A DNA stretch of 64,000 bases from Methanofollis formosanus. GTDB taxonomy: Archaea > Halobacteriota > Methanomicrobia > Methanomicrobiales > Methanofollaceae. A program made the position numbers and the translations under genes. Positions 44,607 through 53,972 of this stretch are shown here, one piece after another; position 1 is the stretch's first letter; each line of letters starts with the position of its first letter. The stretch covers positions 2,362,789 to 2,426,788 of the forward strand of contig NZ_CP037968.1 in the NCBI RefSeq assembly GCF_019633745.1, given 5' to 3'. The notes under the pieces were generated by a model. The model ran no database searches, had not been told where the DNA came from, and saw only the letters and a list, made by a program, of their open reading frames with translations.

Positions 44607-45755
44607 ATGAAATGCGTTCATATCGCCGATACACACCTGGGCCTTGCGGCCTTCCATACGATCGACCCTGATACCGGGATGAACCTGCGGGAGCGGTTGG
44701 TCTACGAGAATTTTCTGGCGGCCGTCGACGCGATCATCCGCGTTCGCCCCGACGCCGTCGTCCATGCCGGCGACCTCTTTCACCAGGTCAGGCCCAAGAC
44801 CCGGGCCTACACCACCGCCCTGGAGGGGCTTGAGCGTCTGGCCGCGGCCGGGATCCCGCTCCTCGTCATCGCCGGCAACCACTCGATGGCGAAGACGCGG
44901 TATACCCAGTCCCCCTTCGCCGTCCTGGAGTATCATGGCGCCGAGGTGCATGCCGCCTACAAATATCGGTACGAGGCGGTGGAACTGGGCGACACCCTCT
45001 TTCACCTCATCCCGAACATGCTCGAGGCGGGCGACTACCGGCGGGCCTTCGACGAGATCGCCCTCTCCCCGTCAGGCCCCAACCTCATGGTCACCCATGG
45101 ACTGGCGAGCATGGTCGCCGAGAAGAAACTCCACACCATCGCCGAGCACGAGATCGACAGCACCATGATCTCGGACGCCTTCGAGTACATCGCCCTCGGC
45201 CACTACCACGGGCAGATCTCGGTCGGGGCGAATGCATGGTACAGCGGCTCCATCGAGCACTGTACCTATGGAGAACTCAGAGACCGGAAAGGGGGTCTGG
45301 TGGTCGACACGCAGAGCGGCGAGGTGACGCATCTCGACCTCCCGAAAACTCCCATGTACGACCTCGGCACCGTGGAGGGCGCGGGGCTCTCGGCCCGCGA
45401 GATCGTCGATGCCGTGGCCGGGAAGGTGGAACAGGTCGGCGAACCTCACGCGATGTGCCAGGTCACGATCGCCGGGGTGGACCGGGAGACCCTCCGTGCG
45501 GTCGGCAGGATCGGCACCGGCGACTGTGCCGGGCACCTCCTCGACCTGAAGGTCAGGGCCGAATGTGCCGAGGAGGACCGGCCCCGCCTGGGCTCCGAGG
45601 ACCTCGCGGGCGTCGACTATGTCGCCGAGTTCGGGCGGTTTCTTGCAGAGAAACATCTTCCCGGACCAAAACACGACTACGCCCTCAAAAAGGGAGAAGA
45701 AGTGTTGAAGCGGGTGATCAGGGAGCACGCGGAGGGCGACGATGCTTCTGCATAG
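44607..45755 (+). CDS. mre11: Mre11 DNA-repair nuclease
   Basis: 382 aa (ATG 44607; GTG 44601 also fits the GAGGGA RBS). Phosphoesterase motifs: HIADTHLG (4-11), VVHAGDLFH (about 52-60), VIAGNHS (about 88), LMVTHG (about 166) and ALGHYHGQ (about 200). With Rad50 it processes DNA double-strand ends using two Mn ions. C-terminal helical part binds Rad50 coiled coils. 14-nt overlap with rad50. Divergent from the sepCysS pair; promoter in 44500-44595. Confidence 0.95.
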   Translation: MKCVHIADTHLGLAAFHTIDPDTGMNLRERLVYENFLAAVDAIIRVRPDAVVHAGDLFHQVRPKTRAYTTALEGLERLAAAGIPLLVIAGNHSMAKTRYTQSPFAVLEYHGAEVHAAYKYRYEAVELGDTLFHLIPNMLEAGDYRRAFDEIALSPSGPNLMVTHGLASMVAEKKLHTIAEHEIDSTMISDAFEYIALGHYHGQISVGANAWYSGSIEHCTYGELRDRKGGLVVDTQSGEVTHLDLPKTPMYDLGTVEGAGLSAREIVDAVAGKVEQVGEPHAMCQVTIAGVDRETLRAVGRIGTGDCAGHLLDLKVRAECAEEDRPRLGSEDLAGVDYVAEFGRFLAEKHLPGPKHDYALKKGEEVLKRVIREHAEGDDASA

Positions 45756-48700
45756 ACTGGTCCTCCGCAACTTCAAGCGGTACCGCGAGGAGGAGATCGG
45801 GTTCCGCGACGGGATCACCGGGATCGTGGGGAACAATGGGGCAGGAAAAAGTTCCATCACTGACGCGGTCCTCTTTGCGCTGTATGGGGTCCAGGGCGGG
45901 GTGGACGCCGAGTACGTCGTCTCGTCCTTTGCCGGTCCCAAGGACCGTTGCGAGGTGCGGCTTGAGTTTGCGGCCGGCGGCGAGGAGTACGTCGTCCAGC
46001 GTACCTTCAGGAAGACGGCCGGGTCGACGCAGCATAAGGCCTCGCTCTTCATGCTCGGCGGCGAGAAGCAGTTGGCCGAGGGGGTGAGCGCCGTCGCCGC
46101 CGAGGTGCAGCGAGTCCTCGGGATGGGGCCTGCAGACTTCAGGAGCACGGTCTTCGCGGCGCAGAAGGACCTGCTCGCTCTCCTGGACGAGCGCCCGGCG
46201 GCGCGGAAGGAATGGTTCATGAAGATGCTCGGGATCGACTACCTCAAGGAGGAGGGGCAGGCGGTCCTGAAGGCCGAACTGGACAGTGTCGAGGCCGAGA
46301 TCGTGAAGGCCGGCGGCGCCCTCTCGGTCATCGACGAGGAGAGCGTTCAGGAGGGCCTTGAGGCATGTCGGGCCGCGGTGGCCGGGGCCGGAGAGCAGGT
46401 GAAGGCCTGTCATGAGGCCCTCTCGGCCCTTCGTGCTGAGGCCAAAGAGGCGGGTGCCGAAGTCGAGACCCTCGAGGCGGCCGAGCGGGAGGCGATCAGG
46501 CTTGCAGAGACGGAGGGTGCCGGCAGGAGCGAGATCGACCGCCTGAGGTCGAAATCGGCGGCGCTGGAACGCGAGGTGGAAGCGGTCTCGAAGAACCTCG
46601 GCGATTACGAAGCCCTCGCCGCCGCGGAGACGGAGTATGAGGCGATCGTCTCCACCTACGAGGAGTGGAGAGGGCGCAAGCACGACCACGACCTCCTTGT
46701 GGAACGCCAGAACGCTCTCCAGGCCGAGAAGGTGCGGGAGGTTGAACGGCTCGACGCGCTCTCGGCCGCCCTCGGGCGACTCGACGCCGACGCCGCCCGG
46801 TGCCGGGAACTCGAGCCCTCGGTCACGCGGCGTGAAGAGGTGCGAGGAGAACTGGAGACGCTGAAGGCCGACGAGGAGCGGCACCGTCGCCTCTGTGAGG
46901 CTCTTCGTCTGGCAGAACAACATTTTTCCGGGGTCGAGAGGAGGGCGGCCGGGCTTGGTCGGGAGGTGTCGACGCTCAGGCAGAAGGACACCGAGCGCGC
47001 CGCCCTCGAACCCGAGGTCGCGAGGTACGACGAGCGTCGCCGTCTCAAGGAGGTGCTTGATGCGGCGGCGGTCCACCACCGCGAGGCCTCCCGCCTCCGT
47101 GAGGAGGCCCGGTCGGTGAGGGCTGAGCATGCCACGCTGGAAGACCTCATCCGGAACCTCCGCCGCGATGCAGCGGCACTCGGCGACCCGGCCATGGCCC
47201 TTGAAGAGGCAGAACAGCGGCGTGCGACGCTCGCCTCGGCCCTCGCCACCGCCAGGGCCGGCCGCGAGGCCGCAGCCGACCGGGATGCATCGGCACGGGC
47301 GCACCTGCAGGAGATCGAGGCGCTCGGCCCGGAGTCGTGCTGTCCCACCTGCCACCAGCCCCTCAGGACGCACTATCCCGACCTGGTCGCCGGCCTGGAG
47401 GAGGAGGCCGCCGCGGCCGAACAGGAGGTCGTCGCCCTGGACGTCGAGATCGCCGGGACCGAACGTGAGCGAGTAGCGGTTGAGGAGGAGATCGCCGACA
47501 TCGCCGGGCGGTGCCGCACTCTCCAGGGGCTTCAGGTCGAGATCGCTGCTCGAGAAGAAGCCCTCGCCGAACGGGCCCGCCGGTGCGACCTCCTTATGGC
47601 CCGGTGCGAGGCCGAGGACCAGGCGGTCGCCGCCCTCGGCATCGGTGCCTACGATCCCGAGCGTCATGAAGAGGTCGTCAGGGACCTCGCGTCCCTATCA
47701 GAACTCAGGGCCCGGTATGACCGGCTGTCAGGAGAAGCCGCGGCCCTGCCCGGGAAATTCGAGGCCCTTGACGCCCTTGACGCCGAGGGGAGCACGGCCC
47801 TCCTTGCCGTCGAGGTGGCGCGGGCCGACTGTGCGGCACACCCCTATGACCCGACCAGGAAGGCCGGGCTCGAGGAGGAGGCCGGGCGCCTGGAGGCGCT
47901 CTGGCAGGAGTACGTCGCGGCGAGGGCCAGGGGGGAGGGCCGGCAGAAGGTGGAGGAAGAGTACGCCGCGGTGAAGACGGGCCTCGACCGTCTGGACGGG
48001 GCACTGGCAGGATGCACTGCGGAGATGAAGGTCCTGGACTTCGATCCTGAGACCTATGCCCGGCTCGGTGAGGAACGGCGGGCGGCCGAAGAGCGGCACC
48101 GCAGTTATCTTTCCCTGGCCAGGGAGGCGGCCCGCCTCCCTGACCTGAAGAACCGGCTCTCGACGCTTGCGTCGGAGACCGGTGCGGCCGAAACGCATCT
48201 CGCCGGGGTGCTGGCGGCCCAGGAAACTCTGGGCTTCGACCCCGACCGTCTCGCCGGCGTGCGTGCCCGGGCCCGCACCATCGCCGAAGCGGCCCAGGCA
48301 CAGCGGGAAGAGGTGAGCAGACTCCAGGCTGAGGTCAGGCATCTGAAGGAGCGCGAGGAAGAGCTGAAGACAAAAGTGCAGCAGGCCCGTGCGATCAGGG
48401 CCGCGATCACCGGCTTCGAAGAAGAACAGGAGAACCTGAAACTGACCCGCACCCTCCTCTCCGAGTACACCACCTATCTCCTCGGGGTCGTGCGCGGGCA
48501 CCTGGAAGGCGTCGTCGGCGAGGTGCTCGGCGAGATCACCGACGGCCGCTACGACACCGTCACCTTCGACGACGACTTCACCCTCATGGTCAACGACATG
48601 GGCGCCGACTACCCGGCCGCACGCTTCTCAGGCGGCGAGCAGGACGACATCGCTATCGCCCTGCGCATCGCCCTCTCCAGGTACCTGGCGGCCATGCGCG

Positions 48701-48921
48701 GGATGGGCGACCCGGCGGTCCTGATCTTCGACGAGATCTTCGGGAGCCAGGACGAGGAGCGGCGGACCAACCTGGTCCGGGCCCTCAGAACCCAGGAGGC
48801 CCACTTCCCCCAGATCTTTTTGATCTCGCATATCGCCGAGGTCCATGAGGAGTTCGAGACGACCCTCCGGGTCGAACCCGGTCCTGGCCCGGAGAGCCAT
48901 ATCGAGGAGGCGTCCCGGTGA
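45742..48921 (+). CDS. rad50: Rad50 SMC-like ATPase
   Basis: 1059 aa. Walker A GNNGAGKSS at 30-38; long antiparallel coiled coil; zinc hook CPTC at 534-537 (within ESCCPTCHQPL) almost exactly mid-protein; ABC signature RFSGGEQDDIAIALR and Walker B VLIFDEIFGSQDEERR near the C terminus, with the switch His in LISHIAEVHEEF. Tethers DNA ends and controls Mre11. Its stop overlaps the GTG of nurA (GTGA). Confidence 0.97.
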   Translation: MLLHRLVLRNFKRYREEEIGFRDGITGIVGNNGAGKSSITDAVLFALYGVQGGVDAEYVVSSFAGPKDRCEVRLEFAAGGEEYVVQRTFRKTAGSTQHKASLFMLGGEKQLAEGVSAVAAEVQRVLGMGPADFRSTVFAAQKDLLALLDERPAARKEWFMKMLGIDYLKEEGQAVLKAELDSVEAEIVKAGGALSVIDEESVQEGLEACRAAVAGAGEQVKACHEALSALRAEAKEAGAEVETLEAAEREAIRLAETEGAGRSEIDRLRSKSAALEREVEAVSKNLGDYEALAAAETEYEAIVSTYEEWRGRKHDHDLLVERQNALQAEKVREVERLDALSAALGRLDADAARCRELEPSVTRREEVRGELETLKADEERHRRLCEALRLAEQHFSGVERRAAGLGREVSTLRQKDTERAALEPEVARYDERRRLKEVLDAAAVHHREASRLREEARSVRAEHATLEDLIRNLRRDAAALGDPAMALEEAEQRRATLASALATARAGREAAADRDASARAHLQEIEALGPESCCPTCHQPLRTHYPDLVAGLEEEAAAAEQEVVALDVEIAGTERERVAVEEEIADIAGRCRTLQGLQVEIAAREEALAERARRCDLLMARCEAEDQAVAALGIGAYDPERHEEVVRDLASLSELRARYDRLSGEAAALPGKFEALDALDAEGSTALLAVEVARADCAAHPYDPTRKAGLEEEAGRLEALWQEYVAARARGEGRQKVEEEYAAVKTGLDRLDGALAGCTAEMKVLDFDPETYARLGEERRAAEERHRSYLSLAREAARLPDLKNRLSTLASETGAAETHLAGVLAAQETLGFDPDRLAGVRARARTIAEAAQAQREEVSRLQAEVRHLKEREEELKTKVQQARAIRAAITGFEEEQENLKLTRTLLSEYTTYLLGVVRGHLEGVVGEVLGEITDGRYDTVTFDDDFTLMVNDMGADYPAARFSGGEQDDIAIALRIALSRYLAAMRGMGDPAVLIFDEIFGSQDEERRTNLVRALRTQEAHFPQIFLISHIAEVHEEFETTLRVEPGPGPESHIEEASR

Positions 48922-49943
48922 TCCCCCTCGACGAGCGCGACCTCGCTGGGGTGCTCGGGTATCTCGGGCACATTCGTCCCGCCGACCTCTCCTCCAGGTT
49001 TGCGCGGGCCGGGGGATATGACGTCTCGTCCTTCACCCCCTGCGGTGAGGAATGGGACGGCTACCTCTCGGCGGTGGACGGGAGCAACGCCATGGTGCTT
49101 GAGAGCGGCAGTTTCTCGGTCGCGCTGGCCCGGGCCGTCGAGACGACCTTCTCGGGCGGGCGGCGGGTCCATGCCGGGGAGACGTCCCTGCGGGCCTTCA
49201 GGATCGGCCCGGAGGCCGAGAACCCGGCCTATGGCGATCTCTATGCCGAATGTTTTGAGGACGCACCACTCAAGTCCCTCGAGAACGAGGACCGCTCCCG
49301 CGCCGCGGCGGTCTTCAGGGACACCCTCGAGTACGCCACCGCCCTCCGTCTGGCCTCGAACCTCGATGCCGGCGACGTCCTTCTCCTGGACGGTGCACTC
49401 AGGGTCGACCACGAGAGTCTCCGCCCGGTCCTCCTCAGGATCCTGAGAGAAGCCAGACGGCGGGGCGTCCTCGTCGCCGCGGTGACCAAGATGGCGGCGT
49501 CCACCTGGGGCGGCGGCGTCCCCCTCGTCCCGGCCGCCGCGGCCCTTGCCCGCGACCTGGGGGTGCGGGGGCCGTGGTACCTGGAGGTGCCCCCGGAGGT
49601 CATGGACGCCGAGCGTTACCAGGAATGGCACTTTGGCGACACCTATGTCGCCTCCCTCCACCAGAAGGCGCCCCTGGCCTTCAAGGTGGAGGTCCCGGAG
49701 GGTGCGTCGTCTCGATCGGTCGAGGCCACCTTTGCCGCCCTCGCCGCCTATGCCGACGACGGCAGGGTCACCGGCTACCCCTTCCCCCTCTTCGACGCCC
49801 ACCGCCTCGTGACCATCGGCCTCGACCAGGTGGAGCAGGTCAGGCAGACCCTCATCGGGGCGATGAGCCGGCAGGGGATGACCGGGAACGAATTCCAGGC
49901 CTATTTTGGTGATATCCATGACAGATTTGCATCCTATCGATAA
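48918..49943 (+). CDS. nurA: NurA 5'-3' nuclease
   Basis: 341 aa. NurA domain acidic residues: Asp54 in SAVDGSN and Asp158 in VLLLDGALR, the metal-binding positions of the RNase H-like core; later VAAVTKMAAST and FPLFDAHRLVTI. NurA works with the HerA hexamer to resect DNA ends to 3' single strands after Mre11-Rad50. GTG start 48918 overlaps the rad50 stop; the 3' end overlaps herA by 26 nt. Confidence 0.94.
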   Translation: MIPLDERDLAGVLGYLGHIRPADLSSRFARAGGYDVSSFTPCGEEWDGYLSAVDGSNAMVLESGSFSVALARAVETTFSGGRRVHAGETSLRAFRIGPEAENPAYGDLYAECFEDAPLKSLENEDRSRAAAVFRDTLEYATALRLASNLDAGDVLLLDGALRVDHESLRPVLLRILREARRRGVLVAAVTKMAASTWGGGVPLVPAAAALARDLGVRGPWYLEVPPEVMDAERYQEWHFGDTYVASLHQKAPLAFKVEVPEGASSRSVEATFAALAAYADDGRVTGYPFPLFDAHRLVTIGLDQVEQVRQTLIGAMSRQGMTGNEFQAYFGDIHDRFASYR

Positions 49944-51516
49944 CGACGACTCGGCGAAGTACCGGCTCATCGGCGAGAGTGTCCTCTCGTATCAATTCAT
50001 CGTCCCGCACGACGCCAGGATCTATCTCGGCGACCTGCTCAAGATCGCCGACGAGACCAAGGGCCTCACCTTCTATGCCAAGGTGAGCGAGATCTGCCAT
50101 GCCTGCAACTTCGCCGATCCCCGGTGGGACACCCGGGCCTATGCTGGCCGGTTCTATGTGATGGGCGAGGACGTCTTCCTGGGGGTGAAGGCGGCGCCGC
50201 TCGGCTACCTCGACGAGGGCGGGAAGTTCAGGAAGCCGAACACTCTCCCTTCCAAGTTCTCCCGGGTGGTCGCCGACCCCGATGCCGCGGACTTCGCCTT
50301 CCTCAGGAAGGAGATGGGCGAGATCGAGGTCGGGCTTCTCAAAAACGGTCTCGGCGTCGTCGAGGGCGTTCCGGTCGCCCTCCATGCGAAGGTGATGGCC
50401 CAGCACATGGGCGTCTTTGCGACCACCGGCATGGGCAAGAGCAACTTCATGAAGGTCTTCTCCGCCTCCTGCATGAAGGCGCGGGAGTTCGGGATGCTCA
50501 TCGTCGATCCCCACGGCGAGTACGCCACCGGCGGACGTTCGTCCACCGGCGACCCCACGAAGGGGCTTCTCCACTACACGGCGGGCCGCGACGGGCTTGC
50601 GGTCTTCACCATCGACCGGAAGAAACTGGAAAAGTACCACCTCAACCATCTGTGGCTCGAGTACGACGACATCAGGGCCTCCGACCTGAACATCCTCTTC
50701 GACCATTCCGGGCCGCAGCACGACGTCCTCGAACTCCTCGGCGACGTGCGGGGATCCGACCTGATCGCGTTCTTCGAAGAGACCGACTTTGCGAACTTCG
50801 ACGCCGGGACGTACGAGGGCCGTTTCAAATGGATCGCAGAGCAACTGCGCACCTCCCATCCGGGACCGCTCAACGTCCTCAAGCGCCACTTCGAGATCCT
50901 GACCCGGAGCAACGCCCCCTTCTTCAGGAAGGAAGGGTCGTCCATCCCCGAGATCGTCAGGGCCCTCGATGAGAACAAGGTCGTCCTCATCGACATCCCG
51001 ACGATGGGAGAGAGAAGCGAACTTTTCGTTCTTTCGGTGATCACCCGCCAGATCATGGGGCGCCACCGCGAATGGGGGGTCGACAAGGAGGAGAGGCCGC
51101 CCCAGGTGCTCATCGCGATCGAGGAAGCGCAGCGGGTCCTCGGCACCGGAGGCAGGCAGACCCAGATCTTTCGCGAGGCGGCGATGGAGGGGAGGAAGTT
51201 CGGGGTCGGGCTCTGCGTGGTCACCCAGCAGCCCAAAAACATCGACCCGCGGGTCCTCGCCCAGCTCAACACCTTCGTGGTGATGGGGCTCGGCGACCGG
51301 GGCGACCGCGACATCATCGCGAGCAGCGCGAAGCAGGACCTCTCCCAGATGGACACCGAGATCCAGACCCTGGATACCGGCGAAGCGGTCATCTCCACCC
51401 TGAAGATTCCCTTCCCGGTGAGCACGAAGATCCACGCCTTCGACGGATATATCGGGACGTTGAACCGGGAGGCCAGGCGCCCGATCGACGACGGACTGAA
51501 ACGGGGTTTTTTCTGA
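49918..51516 (+). CDS. herA: HerA bipolar DNA translocase
   Basis: 532 aa from ATG 49918 with GGTGA 7 nt upstream (GTG 49906 is the longer alternative). N-terminal HAS-barrel (about 25-140; YQFIVPHDARIYLGDLLKI), Walker A TTGMGKS (169-175), Walker B VLIAIEEAQRVLG (about 397-409), arginine-finger region and VTQQPKNIDPRVLAQ. It forms the hexameric motor partner of NurA. Last gene of mre11-rad50-nurA-herA, the canonical archaeal order. Confidence 0.96.
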   Translation: MTDLHPIDNDDSAKYRLIGESVLSYQFIVPHDARIYLGDLLKIADETKGLTFYAKVSEICHACNFADPRWDTRAYAGRFYVMGEDVFLGVKAAPLGYLDEGGKFRKPNTLPSKFSRVVADPDAADFAFLRKEMGEIEVGLLKNGLGVVEGVPVALHAKVMAQHMGVFATTGMGKSNFMKVFSASCMKAREFGMLIVDPHGEYATGGRSSTGDPTKGLLHYTAGRDGLAVFTIDRKKLEKYHLNHLWLEYDDIRASDLNILFDHSGPQHDVLELLGDVRGSDLIAFFEETDFANFDAGTYEGRFKWIAEQLRTSHPGPLNVLKRHFEILTRSNAPFFRKEGSSIPEIVRALDENKVVLIDIPTMGERSELFVLSVITRQIMGRHREWGVDKEERPPQVLIAIEEAQRVLGTGGRQTQIFREAAMEGRKFGVGLCVVTQQPKNIDPRVLAQLNTFVVMGLGDRGDRDIIASSAKQDLSQMDTEIQTLDTGEAVISTLKIPFPVSTKIHAFDGYIGTLNREARRPIDDGLKRGFF

Positions 51517-51539
51517 AGAAGTTACTGTCAGTGTGAAGT

Positions 51540-52150
51540 CTCTGAATCCCGGGGAGGGCGTGGATCAGTTGCCCATGCTCTCGCGCTTTGTTGAGGGTGG
51601 CAACAAGTTCTTCGGAATCTTTGATGGTGCCTTCCATGTCTTATCATGAGGTCATCCCAAAACTCTCCAGCCTTGATATGTGACCGGAAGAATTTTTTGA
51701 AGTACGGTGTAGTTCGAGAGATTGCTGCCGCCCTGGTCCTATCTTCTTCGGAAGGGGGTCCGGGGGCAGTGCCCCCGGCATGAGGGTGCGGGGAGGCGTG
51801 ATGATCTGAACGTGCCGCCCCCCATCGCAGAATCTTCATCCCAATCTTGCGCCGGGGGGTTGCACCCCCCGGACCCCCCAAGACGAAGATAACCGGGGGG
51901 CGGCAACAAAGGGGTGGTCCCGGGGGCCTCCCGCTCAGAAGACAGAGCAAGGATCCCTGCTCCCTCCAGAGATCCACGATTATTTTCATCGCGTATGCTT
52001 GAGCCGCAGAATCATGTTGAATTCTACACAACTTTCCCACATCCAGGGGATTAACCTCTGAATTCTCCCGGGAAAGCAATGGACCCACCCCCATCTCACG
52101 GGATCAAGGAAGTCGTTCCGACAAAAGAGTGAAATTTTTTCCAGAACCTG
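51540..52150. repeat. Dispersed intergenic repeat, copy R8 (compound)
   Basis: Contains the CATCCCAAAACTCTCCAGCC unit with AATTTTTTGAAGTACGGTGT (51655-51705), then TCCTATCTTCTTCGGAAGGG, GGGGGCAGTGCCCCC (51764-51778), GGGAGGCGTGATGATCTG, CATCGCAGAATCTTCATCC, the hairpin CCGGGGGGTTGCACCCCCCG (51855-51874), AGACGAAGATAACCGGGGGG, the GCAAGGATCCCTGCTCCC palindrome at 51948, and reversed module a (TTTCATCGCGTATGCTTGAG). No gene supported in this 660-bp gap. Confidence 0.8.
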
Positions 52151-52183
52151 AAGAAGTGAGACCCAATTCCAGAGGGGACAGGG

Positions 52184-52693
52184 TCACTTCTTCTTTTCTG
52201 CTTCGATCTTTCTGATCGAGACGCAGTTGATCACCGGTTCTCCGGCCACCACAAAGCGGCGGATCACCATGCCGAGCACCTCGACGACGTCGTCCTTGTT
52301 GATGTCCTCCTGGGGAGAAGTGAACATCTTCACCGAGATCTCACCGGTCCGGTCGGCAACCGAGAACTGAGGCCTGTTGAGGTACTTGAATGAGGCCCGT
52401 TCCACGACTCCCTTGATCCTGACCGGTTTGTTGAGCAGGGTCTCGTTGATCATCCTGACCCGATACTCCTTTGCCTCACGCTCATAGACCGGGATGAGGT
52501 CGATGTACTGGCTCTGGCTCATGTAGTTGAGTGCACCAGGGATGATGAGGAGGAGGACCAGCGTCGGGATACCCCAGAGAAGGATCGAAGTGTCTCCGGT
52601 AACCACAACACTTGCGATGACCACAAGGGAAAAAAAGGCGAATGCGGCCAATGGAAGGGCCGAGATTCGCACATTTACTCTACCGATATCCAT
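52184..52693 (-). CDS. Membrane-anchored OB-fold protein
   Basis: 169 aa. Two membrane helices at residues about 13-33 (PLAAFAFFSLVVIASVVVTG) and 37-56 (ILLWGIPTLVLLLIIPGAL), then a soluble OB-fold: KPVRIKGVVERASFKYLNRP, QFSVADRTGEISVKMFTSPQ, VVEVLGMVIRRFVVAG. This arrangement of an OB domain on a membrane anchor is known in archaea but its ligand is unknown. Start ATG 52693 is 25 nt after the fdhC stop, so it is likely co-transcribed with the formate transporter. Confidence 0.78.
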   Translation of the reverse strand: MDIGRVNVRISALPLAAFAFFSLVVIASVVVTGDTSILLWGIPTLVLLLIIPGALNYMSQSQYIDLIPVYEREAKEYRVRMINETLLNKPVRIKGVVERASFKYLNRPQFSVADRTGEISVKMFTSPQEDINKDDVVEVLGMVIRRFVVAGEPVINCVSIRKIEAEKKK

Positions 52694-52718
52694 TGTACGG
52701 TACTCTTACGCGCTGCAC

Positions 52719-53588
52719 TCACTTGAGTGCTGCGATCTCCTTCTTGAAGGCGACCCAGTAGATGACGCCCACGAAGAGCAGACCACCGATGATGTTGCCG
52801 ATGGTGACGAGGATGATGTTGTTCGTCCACATCGTCACCCAGCTCAGACCCTGGAGCTTTGCGCCCACAACTGCCGCCTGTTCAGCGGTGAGGTACGGGG
52901 CGGTCAGGATGCCTGCCGGGATGAAGTACATGTTTGCGACACAGTGCTCGAACCCGGTGGAGACGAAAGCCATGATCGGGAACCAGATCCCGAAGAACTT
53001 GCCTACGGCGTCGTCGGCGCAGATCCCGAGGAGGATGGCCAGGTTGACGAGCCAGTTACAGCCGATAGCCTTGAGGAGAAGCGACCACATCGCTGCTCCA
53101 CCGACATAAGCAGTCTTACCTGCGGCAATGTTCACCGCGGTGACACCGAAGGCGGTTGCCGTGCCGGCACCGGCGGCCGTCCAGGAGGTCAGGGGGCCGT
53201 ATGCCATGAGGTAGGCGTAGACCACAGAGCCGATGAGGTTGCCAATGTAGACCCAGACCCAGAGATTAAGCACACTGGCCCATGAGATCTTGTGGATGAA
53301 CGCGGCCATGGGGGCGAGCATCGCGTCGCCGGTGAAGAGCTCGGCACCGGTCAAAACGGTGATGATAAGCCCGACGGGGAAGACGGACCCCAGGATCAAC
53401 TTTGCGAAACCAGCACCCAGGAAAGGTGCGACGCCTGTGCTACAGACGGTTGCAAGCCCGGCACCCATGGCAATGTAGGCACCAGACATGAACCCCCTCA
53501 CGAGCATGTTCCAGGCGGGGAGGGAAACTTTGTATTTCCCCGTGTCGCCTGCCTTTGCGACAATCGCTACTGGAGGATGGAACACCAT
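52719..53588 (-). CDS. fdhC: Formate transporter FdhC (FNT family)
   Basis: 289 aa, six membrane helices. FNT signatures: LVRGFMSGAYIAMGAGLATV (first helix pair), LTGAELFTGDAMLAPM (the L2/omega-loop region), GNLIGSVVYAYLM, LGICADDAVGKFFGIWFPIM, FVSTGFEHCVANMYFIPAGI with the pore-related E-H-xANM motif. It imports formate for F420-dependent oxidation, as in formate-using Methanomicrobiales. GAGGTG at 53596-53601 and a TATA box precede it. No fdhA/fdhB beside it; the partner downstream is the OB-fold protein. Confidence 0.95.
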   Translation of the reverse strand: MVFHPPVAIVAKAGDTGKYKVSLPAWNMLVRGFMSGAYIAMGAGLATVCSTGVAPFLGAGFAKLILGSVFPVGLIITVLTGAELFTGDAMLAPMAAFIHKISWASVLNLWVWVYIGNLIGSVVYAYLMAYGPLTSWTAAGAGTATAFGVTAVNIAAGKTAYVGGAAMWSLLLKAIGCNWLVNLAILLGICADDAVGKFFGIWFPIMAFVSTGFEHCVANMYFIPAGILTAPYLTAEQAAVVGAKLQGLSWVTMWTNNIILVTIGNIIGGLLFVGVIYWVAFKKEIAALK

Positions 53589-53623
53589 TACTTTACACCT
53601 CTTAAACGTCCAACCTATACCGC

Positions 53624-53633
53624 ACTATAAAGT
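53624..53633 (-). promoter_or_regulatory. TATA box of fdhC
   Basis: Minus-strand ACTTTATAGT centred 40 nt before the ATG, implying a short leader of about 12-15 nt that carries the GAGGTG Shine-Dalgarno. Confidence 0.6.
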
Positions 53634-53972
53634 CTTTCTGTATAGGTCATTCTACACTCTCTTGAGATATTATTAAAGACTTTCTAAATAATCCTGTGAA
53701 CGGGTGCATCTCACGTTTTCTAGCCCCCATGGGGCCTTTTCTTTGGTTAAATTCTATTGGTTGATATTAAGTGGGAGTAAACGAGATCTTCCCTCTGATC
53801 CTGGAAAATCGTGCCTGTTGTGGAGAATTTTTCCGGCCCTTCCATCTTCCTCTCACCGTGGCGCGCAGATCGCCTCCTCTGGCGCATGCAGGTCGTACGG
53901 TCTGATCCCGGTGATTTCCTTGGATATCGGGATATCCTTTTTCTTCTTTCTCCGGCAAATACTATCTGCATT
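53634..53972. other. Divergent intergenic region fdhC / clc
   Basis: AT-rich near 53640-53770 (promoter-like), then GC-rich to 53972. An in-frame extension of the chloride-transporter ORF to 53811 reads as non-hydrophobic sequence and is not supported. No RNA or repeat recognised. Confidence 0.45.

Noticed and set aside
45718-47667. 649-codon minus-strand ORF opposite rad50
   Set aside because: Antisense shadow of rad50 in GC-rich DNA; composition follows the rad50 codon pattern and it has no domain.
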